Origin: Antedon mediterranea
Taxonomy: Eukaryota > Echinodermata > Crinoidea > Comatulida > Antedonidae
Reading direction: 5' to 3'
Assembly (NCBI RefSeq): GCF_964355755.1
Contig: NC_092676.1
Span: 25,774,288 to 25,838,287, forward strand
Length of the DNA: 64,000 bases
Below, piece after piece: positions 21,468-33,361 of this stretch (positions are counted from its first letter, which is position 1; each line of letters opens with the position of its first letter). The notes beneath the pieces were generated by a model. That model was not told the origin of the DNA. It ran no database searches and saw only the letters and a program-made list of their open reading frames with translations. The translations under genes and the position numbers were made by a program.

Positions 21468-23715
21468 ATGGCAGACCAAAGAAGCAAGTTTGACGATTTG
21501 AAATTTGAACTTGGTCAGAAGTATGATGGTAAAGAATACAAGAAACTGAAGTTTTGTCTCTTTGATTATTTACCACTAGGAACCCTTACCAATAAACATT
21601 CCAATGGAAATACTTTATTCAATGCACTTGATGTCATTAGAGGCAAAGGTGTTATCTCACCTAATGATGTCAGCCTTCTTTTAGAAATTACAATGCTAAC
21701 AGGTCCAGTGGATGCCCAAGCACTTGTAGAAGAGTATATAAAAGCTAATCGTAACTATATTCACAATGCAAAGGAAAATAAATTGTCGCCATATAGGAGA
21801 CACCTTTTTAAGGCTGTGGAAATAGCTAAACCAACTGCGTTAACAAATGTTGTCGATAACTATGGATTGAGACAATATGAATACAAAAATTTGTGGGATG
21901 CCATATTTGAACTGGAAAGTGACACAGTTTTAGCAGATGAACCAGATAAAATTAAGAAATTTGCAAAATATCTTGGAAAGAAATCACAGGATGAACTACA
22001 AAAAATACAGAGTATGGGTAAATATTTTAGATATACTTTCTGAATTCATAAAATGTACAATTTATTTTGTTTTTTACATAATATCCTCTTTGACAGTCAT
22101 TTTACTTAAGTTATACTTATGATAAAAAGGAAATATTTTCCATTAATTATATTGATTTGTGGAAATAAACTTGCATTTGATTTGAAATTTACAATAACAA
22201 TAAATAATATAATTAAAAAAAATGTTTTTTTGTTTTATTAACATTGGAAACAGAACTAAAATTAATGAAAAATCAAAACTTTTTTTTTTTTTTTAGGTGA
22301 AGTTCCTGAACTTTACGAGGATTCTCGTTCCACAGAAAAATCAAAAAGAAAGCTAAAACAGAGAAAACATGAGAAAAAAGATGAACAGAAAGTGGATGAT
22401 AAGTCAGAAGACGCAAAACTTCAACAGGCTCAGGAGAATAAAGGTACGAGCATTTTGTATAAGGAAGACAAAATATATAATGAAGATAACATTGATGATA
22501 TAGGCCTACAGTATCTTTATTGATGAACCCATAATTATTATTTGCAGGATCATGTTCATTGAATAAAATTTATTTTAGAACAGTAGGTAGTATTCTAGAA
22601 TATTTTTATTATTCTACAGTCAATCTTTCAACTCATGAAAATATTCTTTATTCAGAATACTGTATCTAGACCAGGGAGTTGTATTTTTAACAACAACTGT
22701 ATAGACTATGTTGTTGAACAAAAAACAATGCTACAATTTACAGATTATAATGTTTTTGTTTTTGTTTTTTCAATTTCAGGAATATCAAGGACAGCAGCAA
22801 TCATTTTAGTTGCTGTGATTGCTGCTTCGATATCATATCTTGCATTACAAGGTAAATGAAATTAATGTTTTTGCTGGGTGTACACATGAAATGTTTATCC
22901 TTTCTAAAAATCGCAGTATTTGAAAAAGTTATTCAGAATAAATCAAAGTTACGGTTTTTTTCTTTTTTTTTACAGGAATTCTATTGTGGTCAGTAATCAT
23001 TTCTGTAATAATAGTTGCTCTGATTGCTGTTTTTATAGTGTGGAAATTTGATTACATTAAGGGTGCCATTACATCAAATCATGGTAAATGAAACATGGTA
23101 TATTATCATTGATGGTTTAAAAAAAAAATGTTTATTAATTATTATTTAAGTTCTAAATTTGTTCATTCAGTAGCTCCAATTCATATAGTGTGTGATGTTA
23201 TTGTTTTATTTGTTTGAATGTTGGTTAATAAAGTTGCCATAAACATTTTTGGCATTTAGTGATTATAATGTTAATAGATAATTTTAACCACTGGCAAACA
23301 AGGTTTTTTTAAAGGCATTTTTTTATATTGTACTTAGTTTAAATTTTCATACACTAAAATATATGAAACAAATCCAGTTATGTGATGCTCATGATCAATT
23401 TTTTTTTTTTGTGTTTCAGAAATCGCATTTTTCATATCAGGATTAATAGTGGCTCTGGTCCCGCTTTTCATAGGATGGATTTTTTTTCCTTCAAAACATT
23501 CATTTGAAATACTAGCAGGTGTATTTTCTACCTTGATTTTCTATGATTTTTTTGTTTGGTGGTTGTGTTTAGGATTTGTTTTACCGATTCCTAAAGTTTT
23601 ACAAATAATAGCCATAGCTGTGGTTATTATCACTGTCCTAGTTGCTGTGGTGCTCTTTGGTAAAGATGTTTTTGATTTGTTGTCATTTAGGAGTATGCTT
23701 AGTGGTATCCTATAA
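21468..23715 (+). CDS. Tandem-DED, multi-pass membrane protein, paralogue 2
   Basis: Five exons join in frame: 21468-22017, 22297-22443, 22780-22851, 22976-23083, 23420-23715, giving 390 codons. Every intron is phase 1. Residues about 8-88 form a DED-like helical domain containing LKFCLFDYLP, a core like the LKFLSLDYIP type of caspase-8. The RxDL motif position holds TGPVDA instead (78-83). Residues about 105-183 are a weaker second DED. Residues 184-232 are a very charged linker with KSKRKLKQRKHEKK, possibly basic enough to bind nuclear import factors or lipid head groups. About five hydrophobic segments follow (236-256, 258-280, 294-316, 320-348, 357-378), then FGKD near the C terminus. An acceptor at 21449-21450 precedes the ATG, so a 5'-UTR exon is expected. 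Same layout as the gene 7 kb upstream. Confidence 0.78.
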
Positions 23716-25218
23716 ATTTAAGAAAATGACATACATGTCTTAAAAAATTACATTAAATTTTCATAAATACTGGAATATTTTCAACTAAAATTGAGCCTGA
23801 AGAATTTTTTAGGAATATTGACCTCTAGGTCATCATAATTTGTTTTTTTGGAGGATAAAAATTGCGCTGATCTATTGGCCAACCTAAAAAAAAGGTTTCT
23901 CTTTGTAACGCACATGACACGTGTCACAGTATACACATTATGATTTAACATTTTATCGCAAATGCATTATATTATTATATGTTTTATTATATTCAAAACT
24001 TTAGCTGCACATTTTTGGCAAAATCAAACCACATAACTCGGCCCACAATTTTTGTATTCTAAAATAGAGGCCCTTATGACGCTAAAACATTATCATTATT
24101 ATTATTTTTTAATTTCTCAAGCCCAAATTTGTACAAATAAACCGTAATTGTTTTATCTTTTTACTCTCATATAATTGAATTCCATTTTTACTCAGAGTAT
24201 TACATTAGGAAAGTTTGTTATCTTTATTAGTTAAATAAATCTAAATCTTGCCTAAGTGAGTACAACAGATGTGTTCTTTCAGTGGACCCTTAACAACATG
24301 AAAAATGAAGATTAAGACTTTTAATGGGCCATTTGGCAGTTTTAATACAGTTTTTTTCATTTCGGTAGAAAAACAGATTTATTATAAAAAGACCAAATAG
24401 TTTGTTAATATTAATTAAAAACCATTGTCTGCCATTATTCTATTTTTTTCCAATCCAATTTTTGTATAGGGACATTAGGCGTGACTTACTATTTTATTGT
24501 TTATCATTTTTTTAGATGTACAGTACTTTTATCACCTTGTATGTATATATTTTCTATAATGATTTTCTTAATAAATTCAAATCAAATCATACTGTGTTAT
24601 ATTTATTTAGTGTAAATATTTAACCATCATAATCATAATGTAATAATTTATGACTGGACTTTCACTCTGTGTCGTACGTGAGATTTGTTTTTAACTTTTG
24701 ATTTTTGAACCGTCATGATGCCACGTGTGTCAGCAGCAGCTACCAAAATCAGATCCTGTTTGACCTAGAAATTCAGTTTTGACCGTTTTAAGATTGACGA
24801 TTTGCAAGGAAAGGCAACAATTCTAAATCATTAGAGGTAAGAAATAAATATCAATATAAAAATGTAGTTTACATAATAATTTAAATAACATAAACTTAGT
24901 TGTTGATCTAGCCCTAGTAGTAGGCTACCCGCTCCAGCCAGTAAGCGTGCAAAGCTAGCAGCTACCAGAGTGTGATGCAGGCTGACAACAGGCTACTGTA
25001 TATGGAGGTAGGCTAGGGAAGCTACAGTAGAGTAAACTACTTACAACTACAACACACTATCTAGTGTGATTTGGTTCAAGTTCTTTTTTCCATACTGCAC
25101 AAGTTAAAGTTCCAAGATGCGCTGTGCAAAATTTGAACAGAAAAGTTCTGAGCATGCATGGTCCATAATACATGGACAGATGCCATCATTTCTGTAAAAG
25201 TAAAGTATCAGCTTAAAA
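23716..25218. other. 3' region of DED paralogue 2 and spacer
   Basis: Non-coding. It includes a decayed copy of the TGTCCC-type MITE (about 24290-24480) and candidate polyadenylation signals (aataaa near 24136 and 24570). A stretch around 24700-24840 ends in a good donor (gag|gtaaga at about 24835) and might be an untranslated first exon, but nothing downstream could be joined to it. Confidence 0.35.
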
Positions 25219-26148
25219 GGTGGCTCTGTCACGCCAAAATCAGTCCGGGCCAAAATCGGTCCGGCGGACCAGTTTTGGCTGCCAAAATCAGTCCGGGGGA
25301 CCATTTATGGCTGCCAAAACCTGTCCGGCCGGACCAATTTTGGCCGCCAAAACTGGTCCGGCCTGGATAAAATCGGTCCGGGCAGTAGGACTGTTTTTGG
25401 CCGCCAAATATGGTCCGGTCTTACAAATATATGGTGCGCAATATGAGTCATAATGTATATATCATTAAAAAAAAAAGGCCATGATTAGTCATTATATTGA
25501 AAACTATGGGGTTTTATTTGTTATTTTAATATTATAAATTAAGCCTGTTTTTTTTATTATCATTATTAGTAGTAACTCATCAATAATAAGTACTAATTGT
25601 TAGGCTTTTTGTATACAATATGTATCTCTGCCTGTTTTTAATCCATTTTGTTCTTTTTTAACATCTTCGTTTCCCCATGATGTTAAAAACAATTTAATTT
25701 ATTAATTATTTATGGTTAATCAATCAATATATCAATTCAATACAATTATTAGAAAAAAATTATCCAATATTGATTAGGCCGAGGAAGGAAAAAGGCCTCA
25801 ATCATAAATCAAATCTAGCTGGCAATATCAGCGTCTCATACCCGTTCATGTGAGTGTGTGGCAGGCCGTAATATGAGTGAACACCTAAGTCATGTTTTTA
25901 GATAAAATACATTTATTTATAGTATTTATCCGACAAGATAACTTACTAATATATATCATGGGATATTTTTATAGCCATAAACAATTTAAAACAGCATCAT
26001 AGGCCTAGTAATTCAATTAAAATCGACAGAAGAAAAGCCCGGACCGATTTTGGCAGTGGCGGACTGCTTTTGGCCACAATTTTAGAGCCAAAACTGGTCC
26101 GGCCGGACCGATTTTGGCCCCGGACCATATTTATCGTGACACCTCTAT
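25219..26148. mobile_element. Inverted-repeat element with subterminal ggaccgattttggc tandem units
   Basis: The left end (gtcacgccaaaatc, about 25228) and the right end (about 26118-26143, ending atcgtgaca) are inverted. Just inside each end lie imperfect tandem units of about 14-20 bp built from ccggaccgattttggc (25240-25425 and 26035-26125). Those at the right end run in opposite orientation. The interior is AT-rich and non-coding. Short ORFs over the units only translate the repeat. Confidence 0.72.
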
Positions 26149-26274
26149 CTCTATTTCTATTGTCATAATAACCCCACATACTTTTTTACAGCAGTATGAG
26201 GGCCATAAAGTACAGTACATCCCAATGATCATTCACAGTACATAATTTTAGTCAGATTGGACGTTAACCTATCT

Positions 26275-26439
26275 AAAGCTCTGTCTACACTATCAAACTT
26301 TATGTGACAAAAAATGTGATGTGCCCATATATGGACATGATGATGTCATATCACTACCATACTTGGGCATATCAACACTATATTTGGGCACATCACACTT
26401 GTTTTTGTCAAATTAGTTTGATAGTGTAGACAGAGCTTA
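26275..26439. mobile_element. MITE family C (AAGCTCTGTCTACACTATCAAA ends), copy 1
   Basis: Terminal inverted repeats begin aaagctctgtctacactatc and end gatagtgtagacagagctt. The interior carries repeated atatcactaccatatttgggc units and gtgatgtgccc/gggcacatcac inner inverted repeats. The family has at least ten copies in this window. Flanking TTAA or TA could be the target, but this is not certain. Confidence 0.9.
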
Positions 26440-26865
26440 ATACCCCTTTCACACCAAAAGCAAAACTCTGGAGTTGACACCCCAGTGTTTTGGTAAAAGG
26501 TAAAATCAAAAAACTCCAGAGTTCAAAACAGCAGGGTTGAACTGCGGGAACACACCGGTGTTTTGGTGTGAAAAGTACCAAAATCAATTTCCGGAGTTTT
26601 TGGGGCGCAGTCATCCTTTGACTCAAAAATAGTATTAATAAAACATTACTTCTGAGACTTTTTAAAATAATATGTTAATTAAAAATATCAATTACATTGA
26701 TTCTAATGATCGTCACTATGTAAACAAATAAAATAGAGGGCGGTATTTATAATTTAATTTTAGTGTTGCTAGGTTGTGTGAATGGGGTATCTCCGGAGTT
26801 TCTCGACGTTTCGAATAGTCACAAACCCTGGGGTGTCTCCGGAGTTTTGGTGTGAAAGGGGTATT
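26440..26865. mobile_element. MITE with TACCCCTTTCACACCAAAA ends
   Basis: The left end tacccctttcacaccaaaa is inverted at the right end ttttggtgtgaaaggggta (about 26848-26866). Internal ctccggagttt and aactccagag motifs repeat in both orientations. It abuts the family C copy directly; the junction reads cttaatacccc and the far end ggggtatttaa. No ORF with a domain is present. Confidence 0.85.
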
Positions 26866-26967
26866 TAATAGACATTTGTTAGGCAGAAACAGTTTCTATT
26901 TAAATTTATTGTCTTTATTGTTTTATTTGTACAAATACAAACTCTGAACTTAATTTATAATTATGTG

Positions 26968-29208
26968 CTACCTAACAACAATAGAGAAATTATTGCATTT
27001 GGTTCCATTGTTCAAAATCTGTTTTTTGAACGATGTTTTTGTTGATTCTTTGGTTAACTGAAACATCTTGTAGCTGAGCTTGCGACTATTGTGAGAAGTT
27101 ATAAGCGTGAATCCTATGCTATCTAGTATTGCGATAAGATGGTCATGTGTCAAATAGCGTGAGTTGGTCACACAGGCAAGTGGTAGCACAATCTGAAATA
27201 AAGTGTGAAGATATTTTAGAATTTAACATTTTATGTAACAATTATACAAGCCATTGAAAATCTATTTATTTGGTGTTCCATGCCTAAGATAACCCCACTA
27301 AGTCCTTAGATTTGTTTCCAGTATGGTCCTTCTGGTGGTGAATTGGACAGTACATCCGAGAAGATCTCAAATCTTTTTGAAGAGTGTACTGCGCTCTTTA
27401 ATGTGCTCACGAGCCATGAGTAATGGTTATACACAATATTAAAGTTTGCAAACATTGCAGTGATGGGTATAGCTCTCAATCCTCTCCCTCAAACGTTAAG
27501 TTACCATACTCAGGTTCTTCATTTCACCATTTTCAGGCCACTATTTCAAAATCCTGGATCTGCCACTGGTACTTACAATCAAATATCCCATTTGTTTACA
27601 AACTTGTGCACATTTTTTAAGCATCTCTCCACGTCTATGAGGCATACCAACAAAGTTTAAAACAAGACTAAGAACAAGAACATCATATACCTTACTTGAC
27701 TTGACCTGCAGTGAAATACAATGAAAAGATGTTATTGGATAGCTAAAAATTGGGGTGTCCAAGGGTGCTAGTTTTGGTGTCTGCTTAAAATATACATATT
27801 GCTAGTTTTGTCAGCCATAGTTGTGATGTCCGACATTGATAGGGCTGTAGGGCCTACTACTGGGCTGGCATCCAATGCAAGGAGACTTTCCAAATTGTAA
27901 GTGCCCTTTTTGAATATTCACATGCACAATGCTTTCTGTGATTTCAATGGAATACACTACACTTTGTATGCAGACAACAATAACATCTTGTATGTATTTA
28001 TATATCATAGTTGGATAGATGTACTTACTTTTAGATCAAAAAAGTCAGCTTTGAGTATTCCCGGTTGACTGGGATTCAAATCAATCGCAGTACTTTCAAT
28101 CCATTTAAATTTTGTGTAGTTTAACTGCAATGCACCAACATCTAGTAATCTTAATTTCTATAAATAAAAAAACAGGTTTAAGTTAGGCCTACTTAAAAAG
28201 GAGAACCTGGAAATATTTCACATCATTGTCCTTATTTTTTCATTTCTACTGTTCCACATAAAATAAATAAAAGATCAAGAAAAACATCTGGTTAAGTCTT
28301 TGTTTATGTGTGGAATCTCAAATAAGTTTCAAAAAAGAGCTTTAAGGCTGAGTTTCCAAATAACAATCATTTTTATATGATTGTTATGACTTACTGTTGG
28401 GGTCGATAACCTTATATTGTGTTCTTTCAACTGTCTCACTACCCACTTGGCAGAGTTTGTACTTCCATTCTTAAATTCACCTAATCTTGAAGTAGCTTGG
28501 TATGTATCTATACCGCCGACCTTTTGAAGTAATAAAACATAATAGTACACAAATTTGAATTGTATAATTACAGTTGTGTGTCTACTTGTTGAATACATTG
28601 ATATGAATTGGTCTGAGAAAAGGCAGTTGGCACATCTGAAATGTCAGTGAGGAATCGCCCAATTTCATTACAATATATAACAATATTCTGCTTTAGAGTG
28701 AATATTGGCTAGCATTACATCTAAAAGGTACTGAAAGTGCCTGTCTAGTCATGCCAGTTCCATGCATTGCAAGTGCTGAAACCAGGATCACAACTCCCTG
28801 CTGAAACTGATAGGGTTCTGTCAATCCTTCAGAATTACTGTACCTCTTGCAACTGTTTTGTGATCACCTTCATCTTCTGTTTCTTATTTATTTGTTTGTC
28901 TGTATCTGTCTTTAGTTTCTCAAGTTCTTTATTAAGGACATGAAATTGTGAAATCAGCTTGCAGTCTTTCTTTATGTTCTTCCTAGAAAATCAATAAATT
29001 ATTATGAAATGGTTAAATAATTTGAATGTAGATGTTGCCGATGATCTTATCATTTGTTCATTCAGTCTTGAGATGTCATTCAAAGTCAGCCTACTTTTAT
29101 TTTTAATCAAAGCAAAATATTTTCCGTATTGACTGTTATAAACTATGCCTACCGTTTATATTGTTGACCGTCATTTGTAACAGGTACACGATACTTTTTC
29201 TTCTTCAT
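26968..29208 (-). CDS. BMT2: Bmt2-like 25S/28S rRNA adenine-N1 methyltransferase
   Basis: Six exons on the minus strand: 29208-29153, 28982-28844, 28520-28395, 28157-28029, 27705-27577, 27192-26968, giving 267 codons, close to the yeast protein in design. The N terminus is lysine-rich with a coiled segment. Residues 66-107 contain VGGIDTYQATSRLGE, a family hallmark. Residues 108-150 carry the SAM-binding core (RLLDVGAL, then AIDLNP, then ADFFDL). Residues 151-193 have DVLVLSLVLNFVG. The C terminus has PLACVTNSRYLT. In yeast, Bmt2 methylates N1 of an adenine in large-subunit rRNA in the nucleolus; that activity is inferred here from the family. The start is the first ATG in exon 1, and all junctions keep frame. 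The related SAMTOR family is an alternative label, but the GGIDTYQ and NSRYLT motifs fit Bmt2 better. A fragment of the last exon is duplicated at 18182-18348. Confidence 0.88.
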
Positions 29209-29379
29209 TCTTTTCACAAGATTCTAGTCTAATCTACTGCAATGATAAAAGATAATTGAAATAGTCTTGTATTACTACTAAATTACACCACGCTTCATCA
29301 TTCAAATACTATTATTATTCAACAACTACTGTACACATACATGTGGTCAATGTTGGATATCGATCTGTATTTATAATTC

Positions 29380-30182
29380 GCCGTGGTTAGGATTCCGGCA
29401 CCGGAACTCAACTGCCCAGCGTTAGGGAATCCGACACGCTATTGCGCATGCCCAGAGCGAAGTAATCGGCGACTCTATACCCTCATATACACTAAAGATA
29501 CTGTACTACACTATCTTTGCTAACAGCGATGGATCTATTAATAGCTGCGCCATGGCGAACTATCCTTGCCCATTCATATATAAACTTCATATAATTACAT
29601 ATGACTAGTTTTATGATTTTCAAGTACAAAATAAAAGATTTCATAAACGCATTATACTGTAATAACATGCACTGGTATACAAGTTGATTTGTTGACGGCC
29701 GCCGCGCAGATATGATGTGAAAAAACAGAACTGTTTCGGGAAGTCGGGGTCGCAACGCTACCCTATATATTCACTTTCGTACATTTCTTGAAATACGCAA
29801 GCGTTATGCTACTGGGTAGGCCTGTGTTTTTCTCCCGTTCCGAACTATACTTCCTCTGTCTAATAAAATTACAGCATTACGATTCTTAGATAGATACTGA
29901 TTCTTATCAATATCATAATAATTATTTTAACGCGTGGCGTAGTCGTATTTTAATTATTTAATTCATGTATGGCCTAGGCCAAGTTTCATCCATCGCTCTC
30001 TCTCTCGCTCGTGCAACGACTACAGTAAATCCATATAACAACGTTCGACTCTCGGTGGTGTGGTGCGCGGTCTGTGGCACTAAGTGTAAGCTATAATTAC
30101 TTCGCTCTGGCCATGCGCAATAGTGTGTCGGATTCCCTAACGGTGGCAGTTGAATTCCGGTGCCGGAATCCTAACCACGGCG
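29380..30182. mobile_element. Long-TIR element D1 (CGCCGTGGTTAGGATTCCGG ends)
   Basis: About 85 bp at the left end (cgccgtggttaggattccgg, then caccggaa, tcaactgcc, gggaatccgacacgc, gcgcatgcccagagcgaagt) is inverted at the right end (30095-30182, ending cctaaccacggcg). The interior has no recognisable coding region. It begins about 170 bp upstream of the Bmt2-like start codon, so it may overlap or border that promoter. Confidence 0.88.
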
Positions 30183-30211
30183 TTTATAATTTGTACAACT
30201 ATTACTAATAC

Positions 30212-30957
30212 GCCGTGGCTGAAGATACGGTACCGTATTCTAACTTCTGTTTACTAAAGGTACGGTAGAATTGCATTACGTCATAACCAGCCAATGGGGT
30301 GCTGGTACGTGTGTGACGTCATCGTATAAGGACTTTGTGGATTTTTTTCATATCGCGAAAACAGTGATCAACCGCATTTTCTTTATGCTTCATTCATCGC
30401 TATTATCGCCGTCGTGTGTGAAAAAAACTAAATGTAGCCTACGTCTGTTATTATTATTGAAAAGCCAAAACATTGATTTTAATTCTAGAATACAGAAAAC
30501 CGTTTCAACAGAGGCCTAGGCCTACTTACTACGTACTATAACCTCATGAGTTTGTTTGTGTAGGGAAAGCGATGCCAGGCTGGAGCCAGCTGCATGTGTG
30601 CGCTGATTTCTGTGACTCGTCAGCCCTGGGGCTACTGTCTAAATCATAGTATTTGAGGGCCCCTTTATTGTTTATGGTCACCATTGTAAACAAAGTTTAA
30701 TAAAAAATATAGGCCTAAATAGGCCATTTGGAATAAAAATAAAACCCTCATCTACAGCGCACACACATTTACGCAGCCTGGCGCCGCCGATAGGAATTCT
30801 CTACATATACAACAGACGCGATATGAAAAACAGTCCTTATACGATGACGTCACACACGTCCCACCACTCCATTGGCTGATTATGACGTAATGCAATTTTA
30901 CCGTACCTTTAGTAAACAGAAGTTAGAATACGGTACCGTATCTTTAGCCACGGCGTT
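30212..30957. mobile_element. Long-TIR element D2 (CGCCGTGGCTGAAGATACGG ends)
   Basis: About 130 bp at the left end (cgccgtggctgaagatacgg, taccgtattctaac, then attgcattacgtcataac) is inverted at the right end (30830-30957, ending tagccacggcg). It sits 29 bp from element D1 and shares its terminal cgccgtgg and a palindromic subterminal block, but not the sequence between. No coding capacity. Confidence 0.88.
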
Positions 30958-33360
30958 ACTAATAATACTATTAGTATTAGTAATAATAGATAGGGCCTAG
31001 GCTATCTATGCCTAGTAGCCTGGAGTATCTATATATAAATTATGGTTAATTCTGACATAGGCGAGCACAATGCAAAAACTTCTCTACAAATCTCCGCCTT
31101 GGATACCTACCTTATCTATCCGAGATGTACCGCGAAACGTAGATTTGATAACATTAGTGTGCACGCCGACGCTATTGTTCCATATTTATATCTTAGGAAG
31201 ATATTATAAAGAGTTTTTTAACAACATTTATGATTTCAACATTGGATTTTCCTCTCAATTTCAATTCTTCCCGGTCAAAGTAATTTCCGGGTTTAAGATA
31301 AGTTCACCTTAGTTTCAAATATTTTCTCTCTTTTATACACAAGGGAGCAGTTAAAATAATAGATTTGACCCTAAAGGTGACTGGAAACAGGCACTTTGCA
31401 TCAATCAATACAGTGTCCCTTTGGAAGACGAAAAAAAAATTGGCCATTAATCATAGCCATTTCAGTTTTTTGTTTATTTTAAAACATACCACACGTGTGT
31501 GAAGGTACAGTAGTTAAATAATAGGAATTATACTGCAAATTAATAAAGATCAAATTAAATATACGCCATAAAGAATCAGAATATATTGTGGGGAATAGTA
31601 TTATAAAATTACATAGGGAGATTTGATAAGACATTTTTCGAGTGAAATCCCGATAGCTGAGTTTTATTGAGTAAGCTTGCAGGAATAACTGTAGGCTATT
31701 TTCCTGTGTCCCGTTAGGACCGAGATGTCTGCCCATGTTGCAAGCCGTAATGTCTTCTTTCTTGGGCCCACTCTGTCACGGCAGTTAGTTTCAAAAGATG
31801 ATTAAATTAAATAATGTATTAATAATTATTAGGATGGTATTCATTTGAATAAACGCCTCTCCAATAAAACATCACTTTGAATAATAACCCCCCCCCCCCC
31901 ACAACTCAACTATCTAATAAACGTCCATCCACATATTTATAATAACACAATTAAATACTATTTGTAGTAGAATTCACCGCACTGTTATCTGCAATTTACC
32001 AAGCATTTGTTATTCTTTTTTACCACTTTTCATATCTATGAGAGGATTTCATTTGATTATAAATGTTACCATATTATTAGAACTAAAAAATTTAACATAT
32101 ATCCCTAGAATAAGCACCTCCCTCAAATGACCTCCGCCTCCCCAAAGGGCCCTACCAAACAATAAAAACTATACTTTAAAATGTTATTAATCATCTAAAA
32201 CACTGTGAAACAAAGTAGTTAAGTTTTACGAATGTCAAGCATTTTCAATAATGGTAACCGACAGAAAATGTGTATAAGGAGAACATTATCATTCCGAGAA
32301 CCATCGTCTACACTTCCTAGAGGGGGAGCGAGCGAAGCGAGCTCACCCTCTAGTCATATTTAATTAATGATAATAAATTAATATATTAAGGTTCTAGAAA
32401 AATCCTGCTTGGCCTATTCTAGCTAAGATTAGCTAGGCCTAGGTGTCTGCAGGCTAGGAGGGCCTAGGCTCTAGCCTCCTCTACAGACTACTGCTGGCGG
32501 TAGCCTAGCCTACCGCCCAGCCTACTAGGCCCTATACTAGTAGGTAGAGCCTTGCTTGGCCTAATAGTTTAGGCCTAGTTTTAGATAGGTTTATAATATA
32601 TATATGCCTATGAACGTTCGTAACTGAACTGGTAAGCCAGTATATCATATTTAATTAGTCAATATTAGTAATAAATTATTGTCAAATTGAGATATTTACA
32701 AATAGTTTTGCAGATCAGAATTCGGTAAAGTTTCTGCGATCACAAAAACATGTGCGTCGTTGAGGGTGCACTACCAACACATGCTATGGGAACGCACTAG
32801 GGGTATTATAAACAAGAAATATTTCTTACAAAAAACGCCGCGTAACTTTTTGACTGGACAGTTGTAAGAACAGTCTTCATTAATCTAATATAATAGGTCG
32901 GCCAATCAAAACGCAAGTGAACAATTGGGACTTTACTAATTGTGATTTATGTCATTGGCCTGTCAGCACAGTCGTTTCTTTCTAGAATTAAACGCACAAA
33001 CTTGTATTGGGAATAATGTATGTGGTTATTACTATCGCATTTAGGTATTGATAATAATAATAATATGGCTTTTGAATATATAATTACTGTCTGTAGAATA
33101 ACATTTATACATTTTCGGTTCGCGATGAAAAGTTATATGAATGGATTTGTAATAGGTATTTATAATAATAGTATATGGGTTGTATTATTGCTAAGCTATC
33201 ACCAAATCGCGTTATAACATTATTTCTCAGGGTTTTTTGCACCATTGATCAATACCAAACGCGTATCGGTATTATAGTTTTTAATGAATCATTACATTAA
33301 TAAAAATACCCAATTAAATCAATCGCGTCAGTCCAATTCCGACTTATGTTTCGATCGCAT
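30958..33360. other. Gene-poor spacer with taggcctag cluster and small hairpins
   Basis: A dense run of aggcctag-type motifs lies at 32410-32590. A short hairpin (ctagagggggagcgagcg / gcgagctcaccctctag) is at 32319-32356, and a C homopolymer at 31891-31901. The frame 31070-31312 (80 codons) is hydrophobic and tyrosine-rich, but I recognise no family and see no supported splice partner. A large part of this stretch holds nothing I can name. Confidence 0.4.
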
Positions 33361-33361
33361 A

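Noticed and set aside
24700-24840. Possible untranslated first exon of a third DED gene
   Set aside because: There is a plausible donor at about 24835, but no DED-like or membrane exon was found between 24.8 and 27 kb.
25104-25453. Several overlapping frames on both strands
   Set aside because: They translate the ggaccgattttggc units and are open in multiple frames because of the repeat.
29492-29755. Minus-strand 87-codon frame inside long-TIR element D1
   Set aside because: No transposase motif or other domain is visible, and it is too short to be an autonomous element gene.
31070-31312. 80-codon frame rich in hydrophobic and tyrosine residues
   Set aside because: It looks somewhat protein-like, but I recognise no family, find no splice partner and see no related copy in the window.
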